From assembly GCA_018269005.1 (NCBI GenBank), contig JAFDVK010000052.1, positions 1 through 64,000 of the forward strand: a stretch of DNA of 64,000 nucleotides, read 5' to 3'. The stretch's first letter is position 1; every line of letters starts with the position of its first letter. The notes beneath the pieces are model-generated. The model saw nothing but the letters and a program-made list of their open reading frames with translations. It searched no databases and was not told the DNA's origin. The position numbers were made by a program, and so were the translations under genes. The stretch comes from Acidobacteriota bacterium (GTDB taxonomy: Bacteria > Acidobacteriota > Blastocatellia > Pyrinomonadales > Pyrinomonadaceae). Positions 48,307-56,964 of this stretch are shown here, piece after piece.

Positions 48307-48990
48307 TTAGCTGCCAAATTGCAGGTGGTCGATCGCATCCTGCATATATTTCGAGGCAATGACGAACATCACCAGATAGCTGATCAGCATAACTGCGACA
48401 AAGGCGAAGGCGCCGGCCTTTGCCCAGGTCGGAACCTTGCGTTTCTTTGGAGGCTCGGGCTGATCGGTCGCAAGCCAATGCGGTGAAAGCTCGACGGGAC
48501 GGATGCGGCCGACCTTCGAAAGGGCATTCGCGGTCGTCTGCATTATCGCGAGCAGCTTTTCCTGCTCATAGACGCCGTATCGGCCCTTAAAACCGAGCAG
48601 CATACAGTAGTAATAGACCTCGACGGCATCCTGCGTGATGTCTATCTGCTTGAGCATCGATTCGAGCTTGTCGAAGAACTTGTTGCCCGCGAGCTGTTCG
48701 CCGAAATATTCGAGCTGAATGGGCACGCGTTCCCATTCCGAACGCAGCGGAAAATTGTTCGTCAGGATCGCCTCGTCGATGAACGAAGCAAGTGCGAATT
48801 TCGAGACCGTAACGATCTTGTGGTTGAAACGATAGCGTTCGGCACGCTTTTCGAAGTCCTCAAGCATTCCGACGGCCTGCGGGCGCAGTTCGTTCGACGG
48901 GGTCACAATGCCCGCCTTAAGCCTCAAAACGAGGTCGAATATCGGCCCCGCAAAGGTGATCAGGTCGTTCTTGGTCGCAGTTTCGGCCAT
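48307..48990 (-). CDS. tssL: Type VI secretion membrane protein TssL (DotU/IcmH)
   Basis: 227 residues. The cytoplasmic hook domain has FEKRAERYRFNHKIVTVSKFA, IDEAILTNNFPLRSEW and YYYCMLLGFKGRYG, hallmarks of DotU/TssL. A single C-terminal transmembrane helix (FAFVAVMLISYLVMFVIA) anchors it; there is no peptidoglycan-binding extension. It is 21 bases upstream of tssM, matching the usual TssL-TssM pairing. Confidence 0.94.
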   Translation of the reverse strand: MAETATKNDLITFAGPIFDLVLRLKAGIVTPSNELRPQAVGMLEDFEKRAERYRFNHKIVTVSKFALASFIDEAILTNNFPLRSEWERVPIQLEYFGEQLAGNKFFDKLESMLKQIDITQDAVEVYYYCMLLGFKGRYGVYEQEKLLAIMQTTANALSKVGRIRPVELSPHWLATDQPEPPKKRKVPTWAKAGAFAFVAVMLISYLVMFVIASKYMQDAIDHLQFGS

Positions 48991-49077
48991 CGTAGGTTAA
49001 CTTATCTTAATTCCGAAGTGACTTTTTCTCAATCTATTGACGCTTTTCGAACCGGATTTTTGCATCACGGGCGTTTA

Positions 49078-50640
49078 TCAAGCTTCGTCAGGAAGTATTT
49101 CATCCTCAACGTTCTTCATCATACGGGCGATCGGGATCGCCAAAATAGCGAGGACGATCGCCGAACCGAACAACGCGATCGCCGTCCACTGGAAGAGCAT
49201 AGGCGTCTGGTCGAGTTTGTTCGGATCGACATTGCCGCCGACGAGGCCTGCGATAAGATTGCCTACCGAAGAGGCGAGGAACCAAATACCCATCATTTGA
49301 CCAACGTAGCGGCGCGGGCTGAGCTTCGTCATTGAAGAAAGGCCAACAGGGCTGAGCGAAAGCTCGCCGAACGTTTGGAAAAGGTAGCTAAGCGCTAGCC
49401 AAATGCCCGAAACCTTTATCGCACCGCCCGTAGCAACAAGGAAATTCGCAGGATACATCATTAACAGGAAGCCAACCCCTGCAAGGGCCAGACCGATCGC
49501 AAATTTGAACGGGCTCGATATATTGATCTTCTTTTTACCGAGATACATCCAAAGTGCCGCAAATACAGGTGCGAAAATGATGATGAAAACCGAGTTGATC
49601 GATTGATACCAAAGGGTCGGCACCTCAAATGAACCGAACTGCCGGTCGGTAAAATCCTTTGCGAAAAGATTCAAAGAGGTCGGTGCTTGCTCGAATGCGG
49701 CCCAAAATATCGCGGCGGCGATAAAAAGGACCGCAATGACCGCGACGCGCTTCATCTCGTCGGAGTTAAGCTTTCCAAATCCAAAGATCCAGCCGAAATA
49801 GACGACCGCGACTCCAAGCAGGATGATCGTCATATATTTTGCCACCGCCTCCGGATCGATCGTAATAACGCCCGTTGAAGCGAGGATAATGACGAGCACG
49901 ATGATCGCAACTACGGGCCAAAGCACCATCTTGGTCTGCGTCTCGCGTTTCCGTTGTGCGACCGGGTCGGCAAGACGGGTCGGGTGCAAGCCGAGATTTC
50001 CGAGCGTTCGTTTCGCTGAGATCGTGTACCAGATCAAACCGGCCAGCATTCCAACACCTGCTGCACCGAAGCCCCATTCGTAACCGATCTTCTCACCAAG
50101 AAGCCCCGTAATGATCTGACCAAGGAAAGAGCCGAGGTTGATCCCCATATAAAATATCGAGAAGCCCGCATCACGCCTTTCCCCGCCTTCCGGATAAAGG
50201 TCGCCGACGATCGCCGAGATATTCGGTTTGAGCAGGCCGGTTCCGAGCACGATGAGCACAAGGCCAATAAAGAACGGAGCTTTTGTGCCGGACGCCGCAG
50301 TCAGTCCGATCGACAAATGCCCAAGCGTGATGAGTACCGCACCGATCTGTATCGCACGCCGCAAACCGAACAATCGATCCGCCAACCAGCCGCCCGGGAG
50401 TGCCGCCAAATAGACGCTTGCGGCGTAGATGCCGACGATAGCTGAGGCCTCGTCACGGCTAAACCCAAAACCGCCGCTCAAGAGAGCCGTGGTCATAAAG
50501 AGTATCAGCAGCGGACGTATCCCGTAATAGCTGAACCGCTCCCACATTTCGGTGAAAAAGAGCGTCGAGAGGCCTTTCGGGTGGCCGAAGAATGCCCGGT
50601 CGTCGGACGGTCGCGCGTTGCTTGCGGAATCAGTGCTCAT
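49078..50640 (-). CDS. Proton-dependent oligopeptide transporter (POT/PTR2)
   Basis: 520 residues with about 12-14 hydrophobic segments. The POT fingerprint ExxERFxYY is present as EMWERFSYYG near residue 32, followed by GGWLADRLFGLRR. FQTFGELSLSPVGLSSMTKLSP in the second half contains the second PTR2 signature; its core is GELSLSPVG. It imports di- and tripeptides with protons. It is a separate unit from the T6SS genes (87-base gap). Confidence 0.93.
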   Translation of the reverse strand: MSTDSASNARPSDDRAFFGHPKGLSTLFFTEMWERFSYYGIRPLLILFMTTALLSGGFGFSRDEASAIVGIYAASVYLAALPGGWLADRLFGLRRAIQIGAVLITLGHLSIGLTAASGTKAPFFIGLVLIVLGTGLLKPNISAIVGDLYPEGGERRDAGFSIFYMGINLGSFLGQIITGLLGEKIGYEWGFGAAGVGMLAGLIWYTISAKRTLGNLGLHPTRLADPVAQRKRETQTKMVLWPVVAIIVLVIILASTGVITIDPEAVAKYMTIILLGVAVVYFGWIFGFGKLNSDEMKRVAVIAVLFIAAAIFWAAFEQAPTSLNLFAKDFTDRQFGSFEVPTLWYQSINSVFIIIFAPVFAALWMYLGKKKINISSPFKFAIGLALAGVGFLLMMYPANFLVATGGAIKVSGIWLALSYLFQTFGELSLSPVGLSSMTKLSPRRYVGQMMGIWFLASSVGNLIAGLVGGNVDPNKLDQTPMLFQWTAIALFGSAIVLAILAIPIARMMKNVEDEILPDEA

Positions 50641-50817
50641 AAATAGTTAGGTTTCGCGGTCGTATTTTAGAGAGAAGTTTCGACGAATATAGCAGATTTT
50701 TGGTCGGCAGCGAAATTTTTGGGCAGGCTCGAACGCGAATCGCGAAAAAGACGGTTCGCAACCTTGGCCTTGCGATTTGCGGGAAGAATACAGTTCCTCT
50801 AAACTTAATAGTTTCGT

Positions 50818-50890
<73 letters not shown>

Positions 50891-50899
50891 TGCCAATTT

Positions 50900-52165
50900 T
50901 TGACCACGATCGCTGACCGGGAGGCTCGATCACCTACCTTGAGGCAAGTAAACAAATCCGCAAAACTCAGAGGTGTCTTCTACGATATCCGTGGGCCTGT
51001 GATGGATCTCGCAAGCCGAATGGAGGAGGCCGGTGAGCGCATAATAAAGCTCAACATCGGCAATCTTGCTGCTTTCGGGCTGAATCCGCCGGACGAGATC
51101 GTGCAGGATATGATCCGCAATCTTCCGGAGGCCGGAGGTTATACGGACAGCAAGGGGCTTTTTGCTCCGCGACGCGCGGTCGCACAATACGCTCAGGTAA
51201 AAGGCATCGCCGGAGTTGACGTTGACGATGTGTACCTCGGCAACGGTGCCTCTGAATTGATCACGATGTCGCTCAACGCTCTGCTCGATGCGGGCGACGA
51301 GGTGCTCGTCCCGGCACCGGATTATCCGTTGTGGACGGGTTCGGTATCATTGAGCGGCGGCCGGCCGGTCCATTATATTTGCGATGAGGCCAGCGAATGG
51401 ATGCCGGACCTCGACGATATCCGCAGCAAGATCACACCGAACACACGCGGCATCGTCGTGATCAACCCGAACAACCCGACCGGTGCTCTTTATCCGACGG
51501 AACTCCTTCTCTCGATCGTTGAGATCGCACGGGAACACGACCTGATCGTCTTTTCGGATGAGATCTACGATAAGACGCTCTTTGATGGGAATACGCACAC
51601 AAGCCTCGCCTCGCTCGCCGACGATGTGCTGTTCCTGACCTTTAACGGCCTTAGCAAAAACTATCGTTCGTGCGGGTATCGGGCCGGATGGCTGATCGTC
51701 TCCGGCAACAAACGGAATGCGGGCGACTACATCACAGGACTGAATATGCTATCGGCGATGCGGCTTTGTTCGAATACGCCGGGACAACTCGCCATCCAGA
51801 CCGCGCTTGGCGGTTATCAGAGCATTGACGATCTTGTTGCACCGGGCGGCCGCCTTTGCCGTCAACGCGACCGTGCATACGATCTTCTTACAGAGATCCC
51901 CGGCGTTTCTGTCGTAAAGCCGAAGGCCGCCCTTTATATGTTTCCGAAGCTCGATCCTGAACTTTATCCGATCGCGGACGATAAGAACTTTGCGTGCTCA
52001 CTGCTCGCAGAAGAAAAGGTGCTTATCGTGCAGGGCACGGGTTTCAATTGGATCGATCACAACCACTTCCGCCTTGTTTTCCTCCCGAATGTTGACGACC
52101 TTGCCGAGGCCATAGGACGCATTTCGGCCTTTCTCGAACGCTATCGCCGTTCAGCCGCAACTTGA
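50900..52165 (+). CDS. Pyridoxal-phosphate aminotransferase, AlaA-like
   Basis: Very similar in recalled sequence to E. coli AlaA (alanine transaminase): KSAKLRGVFYDIRGPVMD, LVPAPDYPLWTGSVSLSGG, INPNNPTGALYPTELL, and the Schiff-base lysine near residue 253 in LTFNGLSKNYRSCGYRAGW. Start is uncertain. TTG at 50900 lies 10 bases from the tRNA end; TTG at 50939 (giving MRQVNKSAKLRG) follows CCGGGAGG at 50917-50924 at somewhat long spacing. It probably interconverts pyruvate/glutamate with alanine/2-oxoglutarate. Confidence 0.9.
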   Translation: MTTIADREARSPTLRQVNKSAKLRGVFYDIRGPVMDLASRMEEAGERIIKLNIGNLAAFGLNPPDEIVQDMIRNLPEAGGYTDSKGLFAPRRAVAQYAQVKGIAGVDVDDVYLGNGASELITMSLNALLDAGDEVLVPAPDYPLWTGSVSLSGGRPVHYICDEASEWMPDLDDIRSKITPNTRGIVVINPNNPTGALYPTELLLSIVEIAREHDLIVFSDEIYDKTLFDGNTHTSLASLADDVLFLTFNGLSKNYRSCGYRAGWLIVSGNKRNAGDYITGLNMLSAMRLCSNTPGQLAIQTALGGYQSIDDLVAPGGRLCRQRDRAYDLLTEIPGVSVVKPKAALYMFPKLDPELYPIADDKNFACSLLAEEKVLIVQGTGFNWIDHNHFRLVFLPNVDDLAEAIGRISAFLERYRRSAAT

Positions 52166-52212
52166 AAGCTGTTCTTGCGAGGACGAAAATAAGAATATTG
52201 GAGGCACTCGCG

Positions 52213-52818
52213 ATGAAATTGCAGCTCGAATCAAACAACCTTGATGATTACCTCGATGAGATCCCGCCGATCATCGAATTTTCTACGCCGAAGGTGAAGG
52301 AGACGATCGCCGCGATCGAGGCGCAAGCTGATTCGCCGCGTGAACGTGCACAATTAGCTTTTGAATTCGCACGGGACGAGATCGCACATTCCTTTGACAC
52401 GAACAGCGAAGTGATAACGGTCAGCGCCGAGGATGCGATCGTGAAAAAAGAAGGCATTTGCTTTGCGAAATCCCACGTGCTGGCGGCACTCTTACGCGGA
52501 ATGAACATTCCTGCGGGATTTTGCTATCAACGCGTGCTTCGCAAGGGAACGGTCGATTCCGGCTACGCTCTGCACGGGTTAAATGCTGTCTATCTCGATG
52601 ATGTCGGCTGGTTCCGCGTCGATCCTCGCGGCAACAAACCAGGCGTCGATTCACAATTCTCGATCGAGGAAGAGAAGCTCGCCTACCCGATCCGCGAAGA
52701 ACTCGGCGAGTACGACTATCCGCATGTTCTGACCGAACCGCTCCTTTCCGTCATTCGTGCAATGCGCGACTCCGACGACTGCCACGCACTCTTCTACAAC
52801 CGCCCGGAATCGATGTGA
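52213..52818 (+). CDS. Transglutaminase-like cysteine protein
   Basis: 201 residues from the ATG at 52213, which has GGAGG eight bases upstream; an in-frame TTG at 52162 overlaps the previous stop but has no such site. The triad is visible as C83 in EGICFAKSHVLAALL, H121 in GYALHGLNAVYL and D137 in FRVDPRG. It lacks a signal peptide, so it is probably cytoplasmic and distinct from the exported DUF3857 proteins. Substrate unknown; probably co-transcribed with the aminotransferase. Confidence 0.88.
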   Translation: MKLQLESNNLDDYLDEIPPIIEFSTPKVKETIAAIEAQADSPRERAQLAFEFARDEIAHSFDTNSEVITVSAEDAIVKKEGICFAKSHVLAALLRGMNIPAGFCYQRVLRKGTVDSGYALHGLNAVYLDDVGWFRVDPRGNKPGVDSQFSIEEEKLAYPIREELGEYDYPHVLTEPLLSVIRAMRDSDDCHALFYNRPESM

Positions 52819-52893
52819 TCCGGCGGAAGCAAGAAGCTGACACCAAGAAGTCAGGACTGCCCTGCGGTCAGTGATTAGTTCTGCGTGATCAAT

Positions 52894-52914
52894 GGCGGCT
52901 CCGCCGCTCTTTTT
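52894..52914 (+). terminator. Possible terminator
   Basis: GGCGG-CT-CCGCC hairpin with CTCTTTTT after it, 76 bases beyond the transglutaminase-like gene. The loop of two bases is tight, so confidence is modest. Confidence 0.5.
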
Positions 52915-53013
52915 GCGGACAGGCTGTGCTTTTCCGTCCCTCGCTAAAAGCGATAAAGACTTCGAGATCCAAGATCAAAAAGACATCTTGACAACCATGC
53001 TATACTCGTAGAT

Positions 53014-53039
53014 ATGTATGCAACACACGTTGCGTACAT
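53014..53039. promoter_or_regulatory. Operator-like palindrome behind an orphan promoter-like box
   Basis: ATGTATGCAAC and GTTGCGTACAT are 11-base arms with one mismatch around ACAC. TTGACA lies at 52988-52993, but the best -10 at 17 bases is weak (GATATG); TATACT at 53001 is too close. The palindrome contains an ATG that could encode an 11-residue peptide (MYATHVAYIVL). No gene follows on the plus strand before the convergent ychF, so whatever was regulated is missing or non-coding. Confidence 0.45.
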
Positions 53040-53077
53040 CGTTCTTTGAAAACACGTGATCTCCGGGCCGAGAAAGC

Positions 53078-53264
53078 TCAAAAAAATTTTTTTATTTTTT
53101 GAGACAAAAATAGCCGTAACTGATGACATCACTCGGTTTATTTGTCCCACGAGGGCGGTGGGACACCTTGGGACAAGATCGTCAAAATTTCGATGTCATG
53201 CGGGAGTAAGTGTTGATAACACAAGACTTGCGTCTCCCGGAACCGTCCCAGAGCTGTCCCACGG
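53078..53264. repeat. Gene-free tract with AT palindrome and TGTCCCA inverted motifs
   Basis: A CTCAAAAAAA/TTTTTTGAG A+T palindrome lies at about 53078-53103. TGTCCCA or its complement TGGGACA follows at about 53143, 53159, 53169 and 53255, with a partial copy at 53245; GTCCCAC/GTGGGAC at 53144-53164 can form a hairpin. The same motif occurs at 61-104. No credible reading frame is seen between 52819 and 53302. Confidence 0.5.
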
Positions 53265-53302
53265 ATTTTGGGCGGAACAAGAGGAAAAGGGGCTGGGCGC
53301 GT

Positions 53303-54403
53303 TCAGACGTTGAAGCGGAAGTTTACGATGTCGCCGTCGCGCATTACGTACTCTTTTCCTTCGAGGCGGACGAGGCCTTTTTCGCGTGCAGCGGCGTAGG
53401 TGCCGCAGGTGACGAGGTCGTCGTAGGAGACGATCTCGGCGCGAATAAAGCCGCGTTCGATGTCGGTGTGAATGGTGCCGGCGGCCTGTGGGGCTTTTGT
53501 ACCGATGGGAATCGTCCACGCGCGCGCTTCTTTTTCGCCCGCGGTCAGGAATGACATCAGTCCGAGCATATGATACGCGGCCTTGATGAGGCCATCGACG
53601 CCGCTCGATGCAAGCCCGAGGTCTTTAAGATACTCGCTGCGTTCTGAGGGATCGAGAGCGACCAACTCTGCTTCGAGCTTTGCGCAGATCATCACAACAT
53701 CAGCGTTCTCGGCCTCGGCGTGCTTGCGTACGGCCGCAACGTGCGGATTCGCGTCCGGGTCTGCAAGCGTCGCTTCGTCAACGTTCGCTGCGTAGATAGT
53801 CGGCTTTGTCGATAGCAGGAACCAGCCCTTGACGATCGCACGTTCATCGTCGGAGAGTTCAGCGGCACGAGCCGGTCGGCCTTCTTCGAGAACAGGCTGG
53901 ATCTTGTCCATCAGCTCGATGTCGCGTTTTGCCTCTTTGTCGCCCGATTTTGCCGCACGCTGCGCTTTCTCACGGCGCTTCTCGACCGACGCGAGATCGG
54001 CGAGAGCGAGCTCGATCTGGATCGTCTCGATGTCGCGAACGGGGTTGACCGAGCCTTCGACGTGGATGATGTTCTCGTCTTCGAAACAACGCACGACCTG
54101 GATCACGGCGTCCGTTTCGCGGATATTCGCGAGGAACTGATTGCCAAGGCCTTCGCCCTTCGAAGCCCCGCGAACAAGGCCGGCGATATCGACGAACTCG
54201 ACCGTCGCGGGCACGATCGTCGTGGTCTTGACGATCTTGGCGATCGGTTCTAGACGTTCGTCGGGAACGGGAACGACGCCGACGTTCGGCTCGATCGTCG
54301 CAAAAGGATAGTTTGCCGCCAATGCCGCTTCCTGGGCGGTCAAGGCGTTGAAAAGGGTCGATTTTCCGACGTTGGGCAGGCCAACGATCCCGGCTTGTAG
54401 CAT
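53303..54403 (-). CDS. ychF: Redox-regulated ATPase YchF (Obg-related)
   Basis: 366 residues, the standard size. G1 motif GLPNVGKST at 8-16, G3 region [20 protein letters not shown], and the ATP-preferring NVDE (AANVDE) in place of NKxD are the YchF signature. The TGS domain is at the C-terminus ([19 protein letters not shown]; ending IVNFRFNV). It binds the ribosome and 26S-like complexes and responds to oxidative stress in other bacteria. Transcribed alone, convergent to the gene-free tract. Confidence 0.97.
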   Translation of the reverse strand: MLQAGIVGLPNVGKSTLFNALTAQEAALAANYPFATIEPNVGVVPVPDERLEPIAKIVKTTTIVPATVEFVDIAGLVRGASKGEGLGNQFLANIRETDAVIQVVRCFEDENIIHVEGSVNPVRDIETIQIELALADLASVEKRREKAQRAAKSGDKEAKRDIELMDKIQPVLEEGRPARAAELSDDERAIVKGWFLLSTKPTIYAANVDEATLADPDANPHVAAVRKHAEAENADVVMICAKLEAELVALDPSERSEYLKDLGLASSGVDGLIKAAYHMLGLMSFLTAGEKEARAWTIPIGTKAPQAAGTIHTDIERGFIRAEIVSYDDLVTCGTYAAAREKGLVRLEGKEYVMRDGDIVNFRFNV

Positions 54404-54483
54404 AAGTCAATAGCAGCCCCGATAGGCGAAACAGCCATTGTAGCCTATTTGTGAAAAAAGTTCGCAGAACGGCGAAAAAAGAC

Positions 54484-54534
54484 TTGCGTAGCCAAATGAC
54501 TACGTGTATATTAGTAGTCAAGTAGCTACGCATT
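54484..54534 (+). promoter_or_regulatory. Promoter and likely ArsR operator
   Basis: TTGCGT at 54484-54489 and TATATT at 54507-54512 are separated by 17 bases. The inverted pair CGTAG...CTACG (54487-54504) overlaps the spacer, and TAGTCAAGTAGCTACG at 54515-54530 repeats the same half sites. Steric autorepression by the ArsR-type product of the next gene is the simplest reading. Confidence 0.7.
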
Positions 54535-54876
54535 ATGAATTTACGAAGGGATGTTTTTCAGGCGATAGCGGACCCGACGCGGCGGGCGATCCTGGTCCTT
54601 TTGGCGACTCAGACCCTCACGGCCGGGGCGATCGCCGCCAATTTCGGCACCGCCAGACCGACCGTCTCAAAGCACTTGCAGATTCTCACCGAGTGCGAAC
54701 TGCTCGCGAAGGAACAGGCGGGCCGCGAGATCTATTACCGAATGAACCCGAAGAAGATGAGGGAGATAGCCGACTTTATCGAGCCGTTCCGCAAGATGTG
54801 GGACGAACGCTTCAACAAACTAGAGGACATAATGAAGGCGAGCCGGAAGACCGAGGACGATCTCGGACCGTATTAA
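54535..54876 (+). CDS. ArsR-family transcriptional regulator
   Basis: 113 residues with a winged helix: [20 protein letters not shown], then [20 protein letters not shown] (recognition helix [10 protein letters not shown]) and the wing [13 protein letters not shown]. No metal-binding CxC is present, so this is the metal-free subclass that usually sits before an SRPBCC/AHSA1 gene. It probably represses its own operon through the repeats in its promoter. Confidence 0.95.
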   Translation: MNLRRDVFQAIADPTRRAILVLLATQTLTAGAIAANFGTARPTVSKHLQILTECELLAKEQAGREIYYRMNPKKMREIADFIEPFRKMWDERFNKLEDIMKASRKTEDDLGPY

Positions 54877-54878
54877 AT

Positions 54879-55346
54879 ATGGAAAAGAAAACGAAGATAG
54901 ACGTCGAGGACGGCAGACAAGACCTGTTGATCACGCGGGAATTCGACCTGCCGCTCGAACTCCTGTTTCGGGCGCACGCCGAGGCCGAGATCCTGCAGCA
55001 ATGGATGGGTACGAAAGTCCTGAAGTTAGAGAACAAGAAGCACGGCGGCTACGAGTTCGAGACGAGCGATCCCGCGGGCAACGTGGTTTTCCGTGCGAAC
55101 GGCACGATACACGACTTCGCACCGAACGAGCGCATCACGCGAACATTCGAAATGGAGAACACGCCGTTCCCCGTGCAGCTCGAGTTTCTCGAATTCTCAA
55201 GCTTGTCGGACGAGAAGAGTAAATTGACGATGCAGATCGTCTATCGCACGGCCGAAGACCGCGACAATATGCTCAAGCTGCCGTTCAAGCAAGGGATCAA
55301 CATGGCACACGACCGCCTGCAGGAAGTTGCGGCGAAATTGAGGTAA
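54879..55346 (+). CDS. SRPBCC (AHSA1-like) domain protein
   Basis: 155 residues starting at ATG 54879, two bases after the ArsR stop. The motifs LLITREFDLPLELLFRAHAE and ILQQWMGTK near the start are the AHSA1/START-like ligand-binding fold, with ITRTFEMENTPFP and RLQEVAAKL later. An open frame also runs upstream into the ArsR gene, but the ATG fits the family start. Paired ArsR/SRPBCC genes are common; the ligand is unknown. Confidence 0.93.
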   Translation: MEKKTKIDVEDGRQDLLITREFDLPLELLFRAHAEAEILQQWMGTKVLKLENKKHGGYEFETSDPAGNVVFRANGTIHDFAPNERITRTFEMENTPFPVQLEFLEFSSLSDEKSKLTMQIVYRTAEDRDNMLKLPFKQGINMAHDRLQEVAAKLR

Positions 55347-55352
55347 CTTGGA

Positions 55353-55748
55353 ATGACCAGAACTCGTAAGATCATCTATTGGATCGCGACCGGTTGGCTC
55401 GCGTTGGGTTTATTCGCAACGGGAGTTGCTCAGTTGTTCGGGGCAGACGGCCAAGGCGGAGCCGACATGATGGCAAAGCTCGGCTATCCCGCGTATCTGA
55501 TGGCGCTGCTCGGCGTTTGGAAGATCCTCGCTGTCGCGGCACTGCTCATCCCGAAATTCCCGCTCGTAAAGGAATGGGCGTATGCGGGCGTAGTCTTTTT
55601 GATGACGGGAGCGATATATTCGCATATCGCCGCACACGACGCCGCGGTCGAGATACTTCCGGGGCTTCTCCTGCTCGTACTGGCAATTATTTCGTGGTAC
55701 CTTCGTCCCGCGACCCGACGAATATCAACGCTGCCCACCGCAACCTAA
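55353..55748 (+). CDS. DoxX-like membrane protein
   Basis: 131 residues with four hydrophobic helices (IIYWIATGWLALGLFATGV, YLMALLGVWKILAVAALLI, WAYAGVVFLMTGAIYSHIA, LPGLLLLVLAIISWYL). MMAKLGYPAYLMALLGVWKI and FPLVKEWAYAG are typical of DoxX family 2 proteins, found downstream of ArsR/AHSA1 pairs. Six bases after the SRPBCC gene, so operonic. Role in the membrane unknown. Confidence 0.9.
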   Translation: MTRTRKIIYWIATGWLALGLFATGVAQLFGADGQGGADMMAKLGYPAYLMALLGVWKILAVAALLIPKFPLVKEWAYAGVVFLMTGAIYSHIAAHDAAVEILPGLLLLVLAIISWYLRPATRRISTLPTAT

Positions 55749-55782
55749 TTACTAATTAGGGAATTAGTAATTAGTAATTAGA
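55745..55782. repeat. AATTAGT heptamer array
   Basis: ACTAATTAGGG then AATTAGT, AATTAGT, AATTAG in tandem immediately after the DoxX stop. The preceding string ACCGCAACCTAATTACTAAT is duplicated at about 56241, 500 bases downstream, after the VOC gene. Confidence 0.7.
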
Positions 55783-55833
55783 TGGAAGAACCACGGTTAC
55801 GATCGATCGTCTTTCTGTGAGGAGATGAAGCCT

Positions 55834-56190
55834 ATGGCACCAACAATTAAAGAATTGGTTGTTTACACGCCGGCTAAGGATTTTGCGATATCCAAGAGTT
55901 TCTATGAAGCACTCGGATTTACGCTGACTGAGGGCTGGGGCGGCACGATGGATTGCAGGCTTGGAGGCGCTGTTTTTCGGCTGCAGAATTATTACGTCAA
56001 AGACTGGGCGGAGAATTTTATGATGAAGTTCGAGGTCGAAGACGTTCAGGCCTGGCACGAACATGCGAAAAAGGTTATCGACAAAGGCGACTTCGGACAT
56101 GCCAGATACGACAAGCCTGAGGTCGTAGGCGGTTCCAAGATATTCAACGTTTGGGACCCATGCGGCGTGTTACTGATTTTTATTCAGTGA
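55834..56190 (+). CDS. VOC/glyoxalase-fold protein
   Basis: 118 residues from the ATG at 55834, nine bases after GTGAGGAG; the ATG at 55825 touches that site and is less likely. The beta-alpha-beta module begins TIKELVVYTPAKDFAISKSF and ends FNVWDPCGVLLIFIQ, matching the vicinal-oxygen-chelate fold. Metal ligands of glyoxalase I are not clearly conserved. It shares direction with the ArsR cluster, but a heptamer repeat precedes it. Confidence 0.85.
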   Translation: MAPTIKELVVYTPAKDFAISKSFYEALGFTLTEGWGGTMDCRLGGAVFRLQNYYVKDWAENFMMKFEVEDVQAWHEHAKKVIDKGDFGHARYDKPEVVGGSKIFNVWDPCGVLLIFIQ

Positions 56191-56239
56191 CGACGGTGTC
56201 GGTTTCGGCCTCTATCGGAGATGGAGCGAAACATCAAAG

Positions 56240-56385
56240 CACCGCAACCTAATTACTAATTAAGAAATTTGTAGTTAATAGTTAGATTTAGGGGAACCAA
56301 TTTACAATGGGTCAGTTTACAATTGACAATTCGAAGCGGTATTTCATCGGCCATTGTTAATTGGCAATTGTAAATTGGGAATAAG
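56240..56385. repeat. Heptamer-type repeat tract between VOC and DUF4256 genes
   Basis: Starts with the copy of ACCGCAACCTAATTACTAAT and continues through CAATTTA, CAATGGG, CAGTTTA, CAATTGA, CAATTCG-type seven-base units and, after CCATTG, TTAATTGGCAATTGTAAATT. No gene; the DUF4256 start follows at 56402. Confidence 0.65.
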
Positions 56386-56401
56386 TTTTCGAGCTGAAAG
56401 G

Positions 56402-56959
56402 ATGAAAAAGCAACTATCAACTGAACAACGCGTCGAGCTGCTCGACACGTTAAAAGAGCGGTTCGAGGCGAATGCGGCGCGGCACAAGGGGATAAAGTGG
56501 GCTGATGTACAGGCGAAACTCGAAGCAAATCCGGCAAAGCTTTGGTCGCTCGCGGAAATGGAACGGACCGGCGGCGAGCCGGATGTTGTCGGGTTTGATA
56601 AGAAAACGGGTGAATATATCTTCAACGATTGCTCGCCGGAAAGCCCGAAAGGCCGACGCAGCCTTTGTTATGACCGCCGTGCCTGGGAATCGCGAAAAGA
56701 GCATAAGCCGGAAGGTAACGCCGTTGACTCTGCCGCCGCGATGGGCGTCGAGCTTTTGACCGAAGAAGAAACGTACGCGCTGCAGAAACTCGGCGATTTT
56801 GACAACAGATCATCGAGTTGGGTCAAAACGCCGGACGACTTTCGTGATAGAGGAGGAGCACTCTGCTGCGACCGCCGTTTCGGACGCGTTTTTACTTACT
56901 GCAACGGAGCCGAATCCTATTACGCCGCGAGAGGTTTTCGCGGGTCGCTGCGAGTTTGA
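56402..56959 (+). CDS. DUF4256 domain protein
   Basis: 185 residues from the ATG at 56402, which has GAAAGG in front; the open frame to 56354 runs through repeat DNA. ERFEANAARHKGIKW, WSLAEMERTGGEPDVVGFDK, DCSPESPKGRRSLCYDRRAW and RGGALCCDRRFGRVFTYCNG are the DUF4256 family blocks. Three His/Cys/Asp-rich clusters suggest metal or nucleotide binding, but no function is known. It ends five bases from the convergent TPR gene. Confidence 0.88.
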   Translation: MKKQLSTEQRVELLDTLKERFEANAARHKGIKWADVQAKLEANPAKLWSLAEMERTGGEPDVVGFDKKTGEYIFNDCSPESPKGRRSLCYDRRAWESRKEHKPEGNAVDSAAAMGVELLTEEETYALQKLGDFDNRSSSWVKTPDDFRDRGGALCCDRRFGRVFTYCNGAESYYAARGFRGSLRV

Positions 56960-56964
56960 ATCGA

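Noticed and set aside
54504..54878. N-terminal extension of the SRPBCC frame across the ArsR gene
   Set aside because: It overlaps the ArsR gene entirely in another frame; the SRPBCC family start matches the ATG at 54879.
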